Source of the DNA: JAHJQT01 sp964494655
GTDB taxonomy: Bacteria > Patescibacteriota > Minisyncoccia > Portnoybacterales > UBA2143
Reading direction: 5' to 3'
Assembly: GCA_964494655.1 (NCBI GenBank)
Contig: CAZBRM010000018.1
Coordinates: 1 to 9,956, forward strand
DNA length: 9,956 nt
The notes under the pieces are model-generated. The model made no database searches, was not told the origin of the DNA, and saw nothing but the letters and a program-made list of their open reading frames with translations. The first letter of the stretch is position 1, and each line of letters starts with the position of its first letter. Shown piece by piece: positions 1-5,837 of this stretch. The translations under genes were made by a program, and so were the position numbers.

Positions 1-81
1 TTGTTTTTTACTAAACCACCGTGACTTCCAATTTGTCACAGAGCCTAGACGAAATATAAATGGATGAACTTTTCTTCCCAT
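1..81 (-). CDS. rpsC: 30S ribosomal protein uS3, N-terminal fragment (cut by window edge)
   Basis: The reverse strand from the ATG at 81 gives 27 open codons running off the left edge. The peptide starts MGRKVHPFIFRLG and continues through KSRWFSKK, matching the conserved uS3 start (MGQKVHP..RLG, then W.S.WF). uS3 sits on the solvent side of the 30S head and lines the mRNA entry channel. It lies 15 bp after rplV, its usual place in the S10 operon. The spacer is pure A/T with no Shine-Dalgarno sequence, so translation is probably coupled to rplV or relies on an unstructured leader. Only the start is visible, so nothing can be said about the KH domain or the C-terminus. Confidence 0.93.
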   Translation of the reverse strand, partial: MGRKVHPFIFRLGSVTNWKSRWFSKKQ

Positions 82-96
82 AATTATTTTATATAA

Positions 97-672
97 TTAA
101 AAACTTTTTCTTCTAAATACTTTTTTAGCATTGCCAAATGTCTGGCGACTAAAAAATTTCTTTTTAGATTTTGATGTTGCCGAATAAGGTTTTGGAGGAA
201 AATTTTTCTTATCTGTCTTATCTGTTTTTTTGCTTATTTCTTCCAATAACGTTTTTTCTCCCTCAATTCTCTTAACCCGCTCAGTTTCTTCTTTTATTTC
301 TTCTGGTTTTACTTTTTTGCTTTCTTTAGTAATAGGCAAACCTTTCTGGCTTAATATTAAAGTAATATGACTGGTTCTTTTCATAATAGAAGAAGCTCTG
401 CCCATTGCTCTCGGTCTCCATCTTTTCAGCGTTGGTCCAACATCAACCATTATATTACTTATAAAAAGATTATCTTTTGATATATCATTATTATTTTTAG
501 CATTAGCCACTGCTGAATTCAAAAGCTTTAAAATGGGTTCAACTGATCTTTTGGTTAAAAATTTTAATTGAATCTCAGCTTGCTTTACTGGCAACCCCTT
601 AATCAAATCAGTAACTAATCTGACTTTTCTTGGAGATATTCTTAAATGCCCTAATTTAGCTTTAAATAACAT
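97..672 (-). CDS. rplV: 50S ribosomal protein uL22 with long charged C-terminal extension
   Basis: uL22 binds 23S rRNA and its beta-hairpin lines the peptide exit tunnel. The core spans about residues 1-112: the start with HLRISPRKVRLV (residues 9-20), then the hairpin region with DVGPTLKRWRPRAMGRA (77-93) and the closing HITLIL strand. The family is usually about 110 residues, but this protein has 191. The extra 79 or so residues are rich in Lys and Glu (EEIKEETERVKR, residues 124-135) and end in a basic Lys/Phe/Arg tail. They look disordered, perhaps with a short helix, and I recognise no domain. ATG at 672 aligns with the family start. It lies 21 bp after rpsS with no Shine-Dalgarno motif, inside the S10 operon. 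Confidence 0.96.
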   Translation of the reverse strand: MLFKAKLGHLRISPRKVRLVTDLIKGLPVKQAEIQLKFLTKRSVEPILKLLNSAVANAKNNNDISKDNLFISNIMVDVGPTLKRWRPRAMGRASSIMKRTSHITLILSQKGLPITKESKKVKPEEIKEETERVKRIEGEKTLLEEISKKTDKTDKKNFPPKPYSATSKSKKKFFSRQTFGNAKKVFRRKSF

Positions 673-693
673 ATAATATCAATTAAATTATTT

Positions 694-1008
694 CTATTTT
701 TGTCTTGCGACTGTTTCTTGTTCCCGCTGCATTCTACCTCCATGCTTAACGAATTTTCTGGTTGGCGAAAATTCTCCTAATTTATGGCCTACCATATCTT
801 CAGCAATAAATACAGAGATATGATCTTTTCCATTATGAACGCCAAAAGTATAACCTACCATTTCAGGAGTAATCGTGCAATTGCGCGCCCATGTCTTAAT
901 AACCGCCTTATCGCCCGCTTTGTCGCGAGGCAGGCCTGATTTCATTTTAGCTACTTTTTTTAATAGCTTTTCATCAACATATGGACCTTTTTTAAGTGAT
1001 CTGCTCAT
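694..1008 (-). CDS. rpsS: 30S ribosomal protein uS19
   Basis: uS19 binds 16S rRNA in the 30S head together with uS13. Signature segments are SRSLKKGPYVD (2-12), the TI.P.M.G.T..VHNGK block (46-61) and MVGHKLGEFSPTRKFVKHG (72-90). At 104 residues it is about 12 longer than the E. coli protein. Roughly half is a short insert around residues 24-34 (SGLPRDKAGDK) and the rest a polar C-terminus (MQREQETVARQK). The gene lies 13 bp after rplB and 21 bp before rplV, as in the standard S10 operon. It ends in TAG. No Shine-Dalgarno sequence precedes the ATG. Confidence 0.96.
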   Translation of the reverse strand: MSRSLKKGPYVDEKLLKKVAKMKSGLPRDKAGDKAVIKTWARNCTITPEMVGYTFGVHNGKDHISVFIAEDMVGHKLGEFSPTRKFVKHGGRMQREQETVARQK

Positions 1009-1021
1009 ATTAATTTACTGA

Positions 1022-1867
1022 TTATCTTTTCTTTTTTTTCTTATTTCTTGGTTTAATTATAAATTTATTGCTATATTTCTTCTTTTTTCTTGTCTTAACT
1101 CCATAAGCTAATTTTCCCCAAGGAGTTTTAGGGCCTTTTCTTAATCCGATTGACTGCCTATTTTCTCCTCCTCCGTGAGGATGATCGCAAGCATTCATTG
1201 CTGAACCACGAACTGTTGGGCGTCGCCCCATCCAGCGGCTTCTACCTGCTTTTCCGATAATAACTATTCCATGTTCTGGATTACTTAACTGACCTAAGCT
1301 TGCAAAACAGTTATCCCTAACCATTCTTATTTCGCCAGAAGATAACTTGATCTGTGTATATCCTGAATCATGGGACATTACCTGGGCAGAACTGCCTGCA
1401 GAACGAATCATCTGACCGCCTTTTCCTGACAAAAATTCTATGTTATAAACTTGTGTTCCTGGCAATATATTTTTTAAATACATGCGATTGCCAATTTTTT
1501 GAGAAGCTTTTTCCTGACAAATAACTTCTTTTCCTATTTTAAGTCCCTCTGGAGTTAAAACATATCTCTTTTCTCCGTCTTTATAATTCAAGAGAGAAAC
1601 AAAACAACTTCTGTTAGGATCGTACTCGATAGAAGCAACTATTGCAGGAATATCCATCTTATCGCATCTTTTAAAATCAATCAAGCGATACTTTCTTTTA
1701 TGCCCACCGCCTTTATGCCTCATTGTAATTTGGCCGCGATAACCACGTCCAGCTTTTCTGACTAGCTTCTTGGTTAATTTTTTTTCTGGACTTTTATTAG
1801 TCAAAACAGAATAATCCACTGAAGTCATTCCTCTTCTTCCTGAAGTTGTAGGTTTATAGTATTTCAT
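1022..1867 (-). CDS. rplB: 50S ribosomal protein uL2
   Basis: uL2 is a core 23S rRNA-binding protein near the peptidyl-transferase centre, needed for subunit association. The 281 residues cover the whole family (E. coli 273). There is an N-terminal OB-like region (GRGYRGQITMRHKGGGHKR, 40-58), an SH3-like region with GQMIRSAGSSAQ (151-162), and the C-terminal loop TVRGSAMNACDHPHGGGE (218-235) that includes the invariant His229. The tail is a run of Lys/Arg with a poly-Lys end. The ATG lies only 2 bp past the rplW stop, so translation is almost certainly coupled. No Shine-Dalgarno motif fits in that gap or just before it. Confidence 0.97.
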   Translation of the reverse strand: MKYYKPTTSGRRGMTSVDYSVLTNKSPEKKLTKKLVRKAGRGYRGQITMRHKGGGHKRKYRLIDFKRCDKMDIPAIVASIEYDPNRSCFVSLLNYKDGEKRYVLTPEGLKIGKEVICQEKASQKIGNRMYLKNILPGTQVYNIEFLSGKGGQMIRSAGSSAQVMSHDSGYTQIKLSSGEIRMVRDNCFASLGQLSNPEHGIVIIGKAGRSRWMGRRPTVRGSAMNACDHPHGGGENRQSIGLRKGPKTPWGKLAYGVKTRKKKKYSNKFIIKPRNKKKKKR

Positions 1868-1869
1868 AA

Positions 1870-2313
1870 TTATCTAAGCAATAATTCTATTTTTTCACCT
1901 TTCTTTAATGTAACAATAGCTTTTTTAAAACCATGTTTAAGACCACTTCTCCATCCTTGATGTTTTCCAAGACGCCTCTTTTTAGGACTTGAATGTATTA
2001 CTCTCACATTGCTTACTTTTGTATTATAAATTAATTCAATTGCTTTCCTTATTTCAATCTTATTAACATTTGGATATACTTTAAAAACATATTTATTCTG
2101 CTCAGCTAAAAAGCTTGCTTTTTCAGTAATACATGGCTCTTTAATTACATTATAAGCTGACACTGTTTTTTTTATATCAGCTTTAGAAAGCTTCTTTTTA
2201 GGAATCATTTCTTTCCCGTTAGAAACGGGCCCGCCTTTGGCGGATTTTTTTTCGATATCCTTCTTGACTTCCGGTTTTTTTGTTCTTTTTTTAAATTTAT
2301 CAAATAAAGACAT
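1870..2313 (-). CDS. rplW: 50S ribosomal protein uL23 with Lys-rich N-terminal extension
   Basis: uL23 sits at the exit-tunnel rim, where trigger factor and SRP dock. The core begins near residue 55 (NVIKEPCITEKA) and includes KYVFKVYPNVNKIEIRKAIE (74-93), the RRLG.H.GWR segment of the rRNA-binding loop (113-122) and the closing KKAIVTLKKGEKIELL strands. The family is about 95-100 residues, and this one has 147 because of about 53 added N-terminal residues rich in Lys, Ser and Gly. Codons 24-33 of that extension are an island of G+C-rich inverted repeats (separate entry), which suggests the extension partly arose from a non-coding hairpin. It lies 10 bp after rplD and 2 bp before rplB. The exact start is a little uncertain because the extension is not conserved, but no other Met before residue 36 fits. 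Confidence 0.94.
   Translation of the reverse strand: MSLFDKFKKRTKKPEVKKDIEKKSAKGGPVSNGKEMIPKKKLSKADIKKTVSAYNVIKEPCITEKASFLAEQNKYVFKVYPNVNKIEIRKAIELIYNTKVSNVRVIHSSPKKRRLGKHQGWRSGLKHGFKKAIVTLKKGEKIELLLR
2215..2252 (+). terminator. tandem GC-rich hairpins plus T8 run inside rplW (terminator-like on the plus strand)
   Basis: On the plus strand, CCCGTT (2215-2220), loop AGA, AACGGG (2224-2229) is followed directly by CCGCC (2231-2235), loop TTT, GGCGG (2239-2243), then A and eight Ts (2245-2252). Both stems are perfect. The second stem plus T8 has the form of an intrinsic terminator for plus-strand, i.e. antisense, transcription. On the coding strand the same bases encode residues 24-33 of uL23 and would form two adjacent mRNA stem-loops, but with As rather than Us at the relevant end, so they should not stop sense transcription. 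The structure is seen directly; the function is inferred. Confidence 0.45.
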
Positions 2314-2323
2314 ATTATTAAAA

Positions 2324-2968
2324 TTACTTCGTGTATGTTTTTTTAATTACATCAATACTATCCTGAAGTATTAAAAAATATTTATAATTTAAAACATCCA
2401 AAACATTTAAACTATCAGCTCTAATTGTTTTTGTTTTAGGAATATTATTATTTGCGCGAATAATGTTAAGATCTGTTTTCGGCAAAACAATTAAAACACT
2501 TTTAGTTAAATCTTTTTTTAGATTATTTTTTAAATTATTCAAAATATCTGTCATTGCTTTAGTTTTGATTTCTGCTATTTCCAATTTATCCAATAAAATC
2601 ATTTCATTGTCTCTAACTTTAGAAGATAAAGCCATAAAAAGAGCTTTTTGCTTCATTTTCTTATTAATCTTTTTAGTAAAAACTCTTTCTTTAGTCGGAC
2701 CAAAAGAAATTCCGCCACCTCTCCAAATAGGAGAACGGATTGAACCGTGACGCGCCCTGCCAGTTCCTTTTTGTTTCCATGGCTTGCGGCCCCCGCCTCT
2801 TCTTTCACTTCTATCTTTTGTATGGGCAATTGTCTTACGCGCATTAGACATTTGAGCAACTACTGCTTGATGAACTAAGATTTTATTTAATGCCAAATCA
2901 AAAATCTCAGCTGGCAATTCAGCTTTTCCGACTTCTTCTCCTTTTTGATTGTAAACTGATTGCTTCAT
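2324..2968 (-). CDS. rplD: 50S ribosomal protein uL4
   Basis: uL4 binds 23S rRNA early in assembly and its loop reaches the exit-tunnel constriction. In gammaproteobacteria it also represses the S10 operon. Visible here are the N-terminal start MKQSVYNQKGEEVG, the strand-helix region LPAEIF.L..NK.LVHQAVVAQM (18-40), and the tunnel loop RRGGGRKPWKQKGTGRARHG (57-76) followed by IRSPIWRGGGISFGPT. The C-terminal Rossmann-like half has ALSSKVRDNEMILLD and the LPKTDLN strand. The 214 residues are close to the usual 200-210. It sits 7 bp after rplC and 10 bp before rplW. Whether it regulates this operon cannot be told, but the hairpin upstream of rplC is a possible target. Confidence 0.96.
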   Translation of the reverse strand: MKQSVYNQKGEEVGKAELPAEIFDLALNKILVHQAVVAQMSNARKTIAHTKDRSERRGGGRKPWKQKGTGRARHGSIRSPIWRGGGISFGPTKERVFTKKINKKMKQKALFMALSSKVRDNEMILLDKLEIAEIKTKAMTDILNNLKNNLKKDLTKSVLIVLPKTDLNIIRANNNIPKTKTIRADSLNVLDVLNYKYFLILQDSIDVIKKTYTK

Positions 2969-2975
2969 AAATTAT

Positions 2976-3692
2976 TTATTTATTTTTTACTCCTGTTTTT
3001 TTTCCTTTTGCTTCTGTTTCTTTTTTTTCCAAATCAGCTATAAGTTTTTCCTGTTTTTCTTCTTTTACTGCCTCTATTTCTTTTGTTACTATTATTTCTA
3101 ATAATGTTCCTTTTTTTCCAGGAACAGCTCCTTTAAGAGCCAATAAGTTATTTTCCTTATCTATACCTACAATCTCTAATCCTTTAACAAAAATTCTATC
3201 ACCTCCCATTCGCCCAGCCATTTTTTTTCCTTTAAAAACTCTTTCAGGAAAAGCTGAGCCAATTGAACCAGGCGCTCTTAATGTATGTTTTGTTCCGTGA
3301 CTTGCTGGAGAACCTTTGAAGCCGTGCCTTTTAACAACCCCTTGAAATCCTTTTCCTTTTGAAATTCCGCTGACACTTACTATTTCTCCATTGTTAAATA
3401 AGGAAAGATCAATTTTATCGCCTGATTTTAACTTATTATTAGAAAATTCTCTTAGATAGTAATAATTCTTTTCTAAGCCGTGTTTTTTAAAATGTCCTTT
3501 TTGCGGTTTTTTTACTTTTTTATCCTTGATCTCTTCAAATCCAATTTGAACAGCTTCATACCTATCTTTTTCTTTATTTTTAACCTGAACAACAAAACAA
3601 GGTCCAGCTTTAATTAATGTAGCTGGAAGAACATTGTTATTATCATCAAAAATCTGCGTCATGCCTATTTTTTTTCCTAAAATAAATTTCAT
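2976..3692 (-). CDS. rplC: 50S ribosomal protein uL3 with charged C-terminal tail
   Basis: uL3 is an early assembly protein whose central loop approaches the peptidyl-transferase centre. I place the start at the ATG at 3692, giving MKFILGKKIGMTQIF, the family's conserved start. The open frame extends 10 codons further only through a TTG in the U-run of the upstream hairpin. Landmarks are SKGKGFQGVVKRHGFKG (111-127), SHGTKHTLRAPGSIG (131-145) and RVFKGKKMAGRMGG (151-164). The Gln that PrmB methylates in E. coli L3 lies after GSIG; here that stretch reads GSIGSAFPE, so the target is absent, as in many non-proteobacteria. The 238 residues exceed the usual 205-215 because of a Lys/Glu-rich helical tail from about residue 205. 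A 14-bp perfect A/T palindrome (3695-3708) lies just before the start, with no Shine-Dalgarno sequence. Confidence 0.95.
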   Translation of the reverse strand: MKFILGKKIGMTQIFDDNNNVLPATLIKAGPCFVVQVKNKEKDRYEAVQIGFEEIKDKKVKKPQKGHFKKHGLEKNYYYLREFSNNKLKSGDKIDLSLFNNGEIVSVSGISKGKGFQGVVKRHGFKGSPASHGTKHTLRAPGSIGSAFPERVFKGKKMAGRMGGDRIFVKGLEIVGIDKENNLLALKGAVPGKKGTLLEIIVTKEIEAVKEEKQEKLIADLEKKETEAKGKKTGVKNK

Positions 3693-3720
3693 ACAATTTT
3701 TAAAAATTAATATAGTAATC

Positions 3721-3741
3721 AAAAACCGGGGAAAGCCCCGG
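3721..3741 (-). terminator. GC-rich hairpin with U-run between rpsJ and rplC (intrinsic terminator or attenuator)
   Basis: Read on the minus strand, CCGGGG, loop CTTT, CCCCGG, then TTTTT forms a perfect 6-bp all-GC stem with a short U-run. It lies 29 bases past the rpsJ stop and 29 bases before the rplC ATG, in the longest gap of the S10 part of the cluster. No convincing promoter follows: the only -10-like box (TATATT, 3709-3714) lacks a -35 at the right distance. Partial termination, with read-through into the essential genes downstream, is therefore more likely than a full stop. A weak alternative pairing exists between GGGAA at 3756-3760 and the UUCCC of the stem, much weaker than the hairpin. 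Confidence 0.65.
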
Positions 3742-3769
3742 CTAAAGACGACTAATTCCCACTATTTAT

Positions 3770-4102
3770 TCATGTCATCTTTATTTCTATATCAACGCCA
3801 GCAGGTAAATTCAATCCTGTCAAAGCATCAATGACTTTTGGACCGGGATTAACTATATCAATTAATCTTTTATGAACTCTCATTTCATACTGTTCACGAG
3901 ACTTCTTATGAACAAAAGTAGCCCTGTTGATAGTATATTTATGAATTTCCGTAGGTAATGGAACAGGACCACGAATATTTGCATCATAACGTTTTATTGT
4001 TTCAATAATTTGCCTTACTGATTGATCAATAAGTTTATGATCGTAAGCTTGAATTTTAATGCGAATTCTTTGTTTGACCTCTTCTTCTTTTTTGAGTGTC
4101 AT
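3770..4102 (-). CDS. rpsJ: 30S ribosomal protein uS10
   Basis: uS10 is part of the 30S head and, as NusE in other bacteria, also joins transcription antitermination complexes by binding NusB. The 110 residues match the family (E. coli 103), with a short acidic/basic lead MTLKKEEEVKQ. Conserved parts are RIRIKIQAYDHKLIDQS (12-28), the GPVPLPT loop (45-51) and RATFVHKKSREQYEMRVHKR (60-79) followed by LIDI. The gene starts 21 bp after tuf and ends in TGA, which shows TGA works as a stop here. It is followed by a 77-nt gap with a hairpin before rplC rather than running straight into rplC. No Shine-Dalgarno sequence is seen. Confidence 0.97.
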   Translation of the reverse strand: MTLKKEEEVKQRIRIKIQAYDHKLIDQSVRQIIETIKRYDANIRGPVPLPTEIHKYTINRATFVHKKSREQYEMRVHKRLIDIVNPGPKVIDALTGLNLPAGVDIEIKMT

Positions 4103-4123
4103 TATTGTTAATAATTAAAATAA

Positions 4124-5323
4124 CTATTTTATAATCTTTGTAACTACACCTGCCCCAACAGTCTTACCGCCTTCTCTGATAGCAAAGCGCTGTTTTGCTT
4201 CCAAAGCAATTGGAGCTAAAAGCTTAACTTTCAAATTAACTGTATCTCCAGGCATAATCATTTCTGTACCTTCAGGCAGAGTTACCTCTCCTGTTACATC
4301 ACTTGTCCTAATAAAAAACTGTGGCTTATATCCTTTAAAGAAAGGAGTATGTCTTCCGCCTTCCTCTTTGCTTAGAATATAAATTTCGCCTTCAAATTCT
4401 GTATGAGGAGTAACGCTCCCAGGCTTGGCCAAAATCTGCCCTCTTTCAATATCTTCTCTTTTAACTCCTCTTAAAAGGATTCCTGCGTTATCACCTGCTT
4501 CCCCTATTTCAAGAGATTTATTAAACATTTCAATTCCAGTCACAACAGTTTTTTGAGTATCTTTTAATCCAATTATTTCAACTTCGTCATTTAGCTTGAG
4601 AATACCTCTTTCAATTCTTCCAGTTGCAACAGTACCTCTACCTTCTATAGAAAAAACATCTTCAATGGGCATCAAGAAAGGCTCATCAACTGCTCGAACA
4701 GGTTCTGGAATATTTTCATCAACTGCTTTCATTAATTCTAAGATAGGACCGCATTTTAGACAATCTTTTTTTCCACATCCGCATTCTATCGCTTGTATAG
4801 CCGAACCTCTGATAATTGGAATTTTATCCCCTTCAAATTCATATTTACTTAAAAGCTCTCTGATCTCTTGTTCAACCAAATCAATTAATTCAGAATCATC
4901 AACCTGGTCTGTCTTATTTAAAAATACAACTAAAGCAGGTAATCCAACTTGGCGAGCTAAAAGAATATGTTCGCGCGTTTGAGGCATTGGACCATCAGGG
5001 GCTGAAACTACTAAAATAGCTCCATCCATCTGCGCAGCTCCGGTGATCATATTCTTGATGTAATCAGCATGACCAGGACAATCAATATGAGCGTAATGTC
5101 TTTTTTCTGTCTCATATTCAACGTGAGAAACGGAAATAGTTAAACCGCGAGCTTTTTCTTCAGGCGCCTTATCAATTTGATCAACGCCTTTATTTTGAGA
5201 CTTAAAACCTGCTGCTCCCAAGCACTTTAAAATAGCAGCTGTTAAAGTTGTTTTCCCATGATCAACATGACCAATGGTTCCTACATTAAGATGAGGCTTA
5301 GTTCTTTCAAATTTTTCAGCCAT
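4124..5323 (-). CDS. tuf: elongation factor Tu with a four-cysteine insert
   Basis: EF-Tu carries aminoacyl-tRNA to the ribosomal A site as a GTP complex. The G domain shows G1 GHVDHGKT (18-25), switch I RGLTI with Thr62, G3 DCPGH (81-85) with catalytic His85, G4 NKTD (136-139) and G5 GSA (173-175). Domain 2 has EGRGTVATGRIERG (227-240) and domain 3 has KPQFFIRTSDVTGEV (333-347) and GGKTVGAGVVTKI. After G5, where E. coli EF-Tu has a short Cys-free loop, this protein has CGCGKKDCLKC (181-191), a C-x-C-x4-C-x2-C arrangement that may bind a metal. Relative to E. coli EF-Tu the stretch is about 5 residues longer. Switch I reads ISVSHVEYE instead of the common INTSHVEYE. It has its own promoter and a leader of about 100 nt, and is followed 21 bp later by rpsJ. 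It ends in TAG. Confidence 0.98.
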   Translation of the reverse strand: MAEKFERTKPHLNVGTIGHVDHGKTTLTAAILKCLGAAGFKSQNKGVDQIDKAPEEKARGLTISVSHVEYETEKRHYAHIDCPGHADYIKNMITGAAQMDGAILVVSAPDGPMPQTREHILLARQVGLPALVVFLNKTDQVDDSELIDLVEQEIRELLSKYEFEGDKIPIIRGSAIQAIECGCGKKDCLKCGPILELMKAVDENIPEPVRAVDEPFLMPIEDVFSIEGRGTVATGRIERGILKLNDEVEIIGLKDTQKTVVTGIEMFNKSLEIGEAGDNAGILLRGVKREDIERGQILAKPGSVTPHTEFEGEIYILSKEEGGRHTPFFKGYKPQFFIRTSDVTGEVTLPEGTEMIMPGDTVNLKVKLLAPIALEAKQRFAIREGGKTVGAGVVTKIIK

Positions 5324-5330
5324 AAACTAT

Positions 5331-5394
5331 CATGAAACATGAAACATAATATTTGAAACATTTAAATATATTTCAAACATCAAACTTCAAGTTC
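5331..5394. repeat. degenerate 7-bp repeats in the tuf leader
   Basis: On the plus strand, CATGAAA occurs twice in tandem followed by CAT (5331-5347). GAAACAT recurs at 5355-5361, which is 14 bases, or two periods, further on. A second phased group follows: CAAACAT, CAAACTT, CAAGTTC (5374-5394). Between them TTTGAAA (5352-5358) and TTTCAAA (5371-5377) form a 7-bp inverted repeat with a 12-base loop, which the tuf leader RNA could fold. No Shine-Dalgarno sequence lies among these bases; on the coding strand the tuf start is preceded by ATGTTTCATGATAGTTT. The repeats are seen directly and a role is unknown. Confidence 0.7.
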
Positions 5395-5429
5395 TAATAT
5401 TTTACTTAATTTAATTAATTTATATTCTA

Positions 5430-5458
5430 AATCTATCAAAAATAAATATATATGTCAA
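5430..5458 (-). promoter_or_regulatory. predicted sigma70-type promoter for tuf
   Basis: On the minus strand, a perfect -35 TTGACA (5453-5458) is followed by a 17-bp spacer (5436-5452) and the -10 TAGATT (5430-5435). The spacer ends in TGA, giving an extended -10 (TGn). The expected transcription start is near 5423, so the tuf leader would be about 100 nt. The -35 begins 7 bases past the stop codon of the small upstream gene. An internal tuf promoter fits the known need for EF-Tu in excess of other translation factors. Confidence 0.65.
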
Positions 5459-5465
5459 TAATTTA

Positions 5466-5714
5466 TTAAAAAGGTAAATCTTCTACTTTAACTTCTTCGC
5501 TATCATTAGGCTCAATTGCTTCAGTTTCTTCTTTTTCTTTGAAACTCAATTCGTCAATATCACGATTAACTTTCTCTATTTCAGAAGATATGTTATTCTT
5601 CGGACCACTCTCATAATCATCAATTTTCATAACCACGTAGGTTGGCTGATCCTTTTCTACTATAATACATTTACCCCCTTCTTTTTGCAATATTTTTTTT
5701 ATTTTTTCCCACAT
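5466..5714 (-). CDS. small protein with Phd/YefM-like segment and acidic EDLPF tail
   Basis: This 82-residue gene is not one I can name. Residues 1-12 look like a short basic helix (MWEKIKKILQKE). Residues 14-35 (GKCIIVEKD, then P, then VVMKIDDYE) resemble the strand-turn-strand core of Phd/YefM antitoxins, where a G..V.V...G.P..V.M...DY pattern is usual. From about residue 43 the chain turns acidic and Ser/Glu-rich, probably coiled or disordered, and ends VKVEDLPF. That end resembles the acidic tip of bacterial SSB proteins (DDDIPF or DDDLPF). No toxin gene is adjacent. It sits between fusA and tuf, flanked by A/T-only-like spacers, and the tuf promoter starts just past its TAA. The frame is clean and the base composition matches its neighbours, so it is likely a real gene. 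Its function is unknown; an antitoxin role is only one possibility. Confidence 0.8.
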   Translation of the reverse strand: MWEKIKKILQKEGGKCIIVEKDQPTYVVMKIDDYESGPKNNISSEIEKVNRDIDELSFKEKEETEAIEPNDSEEVKVEDLPF

Positions 5715-5837
5715 AATAATAAAATTTTAAATTATAAATTATAAATCAATTTTAAATTCATAAATAATTAAAACAAATTAAAATTTAATCATTTAGATTT
5801 CAATTAAAATTTAAAACTTAAAATTAAAAATTAAAAA
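5715..5837. repeat. near GC-free spacer with 7-bp periodic repeats after fusA
   Basis: This 123-bp stretch between the fusA stop and the small gene has about seven G/C bases. Next to fusA, 5803-5837 splits exactly into five 7-mers: ATTAAAA, TTTAAAA, CTTAAAA, TTAAAAA, TTAAAAA, with the last touching the fusA TAG. A second short array, AAATTAT twice plus AAAT, lies at 5729-5746. On the minus strand the latter gives two TATAAT boxes, but neither has a -35 at the right distance, so I do not call a promoter. I see no terminator hairpin here, so fusA transcripts may run into the small gene. Confidence 0.7.

Noticed and set aside
2463..2750. 95-residue plus-strand open frame opposite rplD
   Set aside because: Antisense shadow of a well-supported ribosomal gene, with a low-complexity hydrophobic translation and no family match.
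3693..3722. Longer rplC starting at TTG 3722
   Set aside because: The 10 extra codons begin in the U-run of the hairpin and are not part of the family; the ATG at 3692 gives the conserved uL3 start.
3709..3737. Promoter for rplC using TATATT at 3709-3714
   Set aside because: The -35 position at 17-bp spacing reads GGCTTT and falls in the hairpin; A/T-rich DNA gives such -10 boxes by chance.
4596..4982. 128-residue plus-strand open frame opposite tuf
   Set aside because: Shadow of tuf; the Ser/Ile-rich translation follows from the EF-Tu codons, with no start signal or promoter.
5729..5746. Promoter for the small gene from two TATAAT boxes
   Set aside because: The boxes are products of the 7-bp A/T repeat and neither has a -35 at suitable spacing.
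5331..5837. CRISPR array or mobile-element ends from the repeats around the small gene
   Set aside because: Units are 7 bp and degenerate with no unique spacers; there are no matching terminal inverted repeats, target duplications or transposase.
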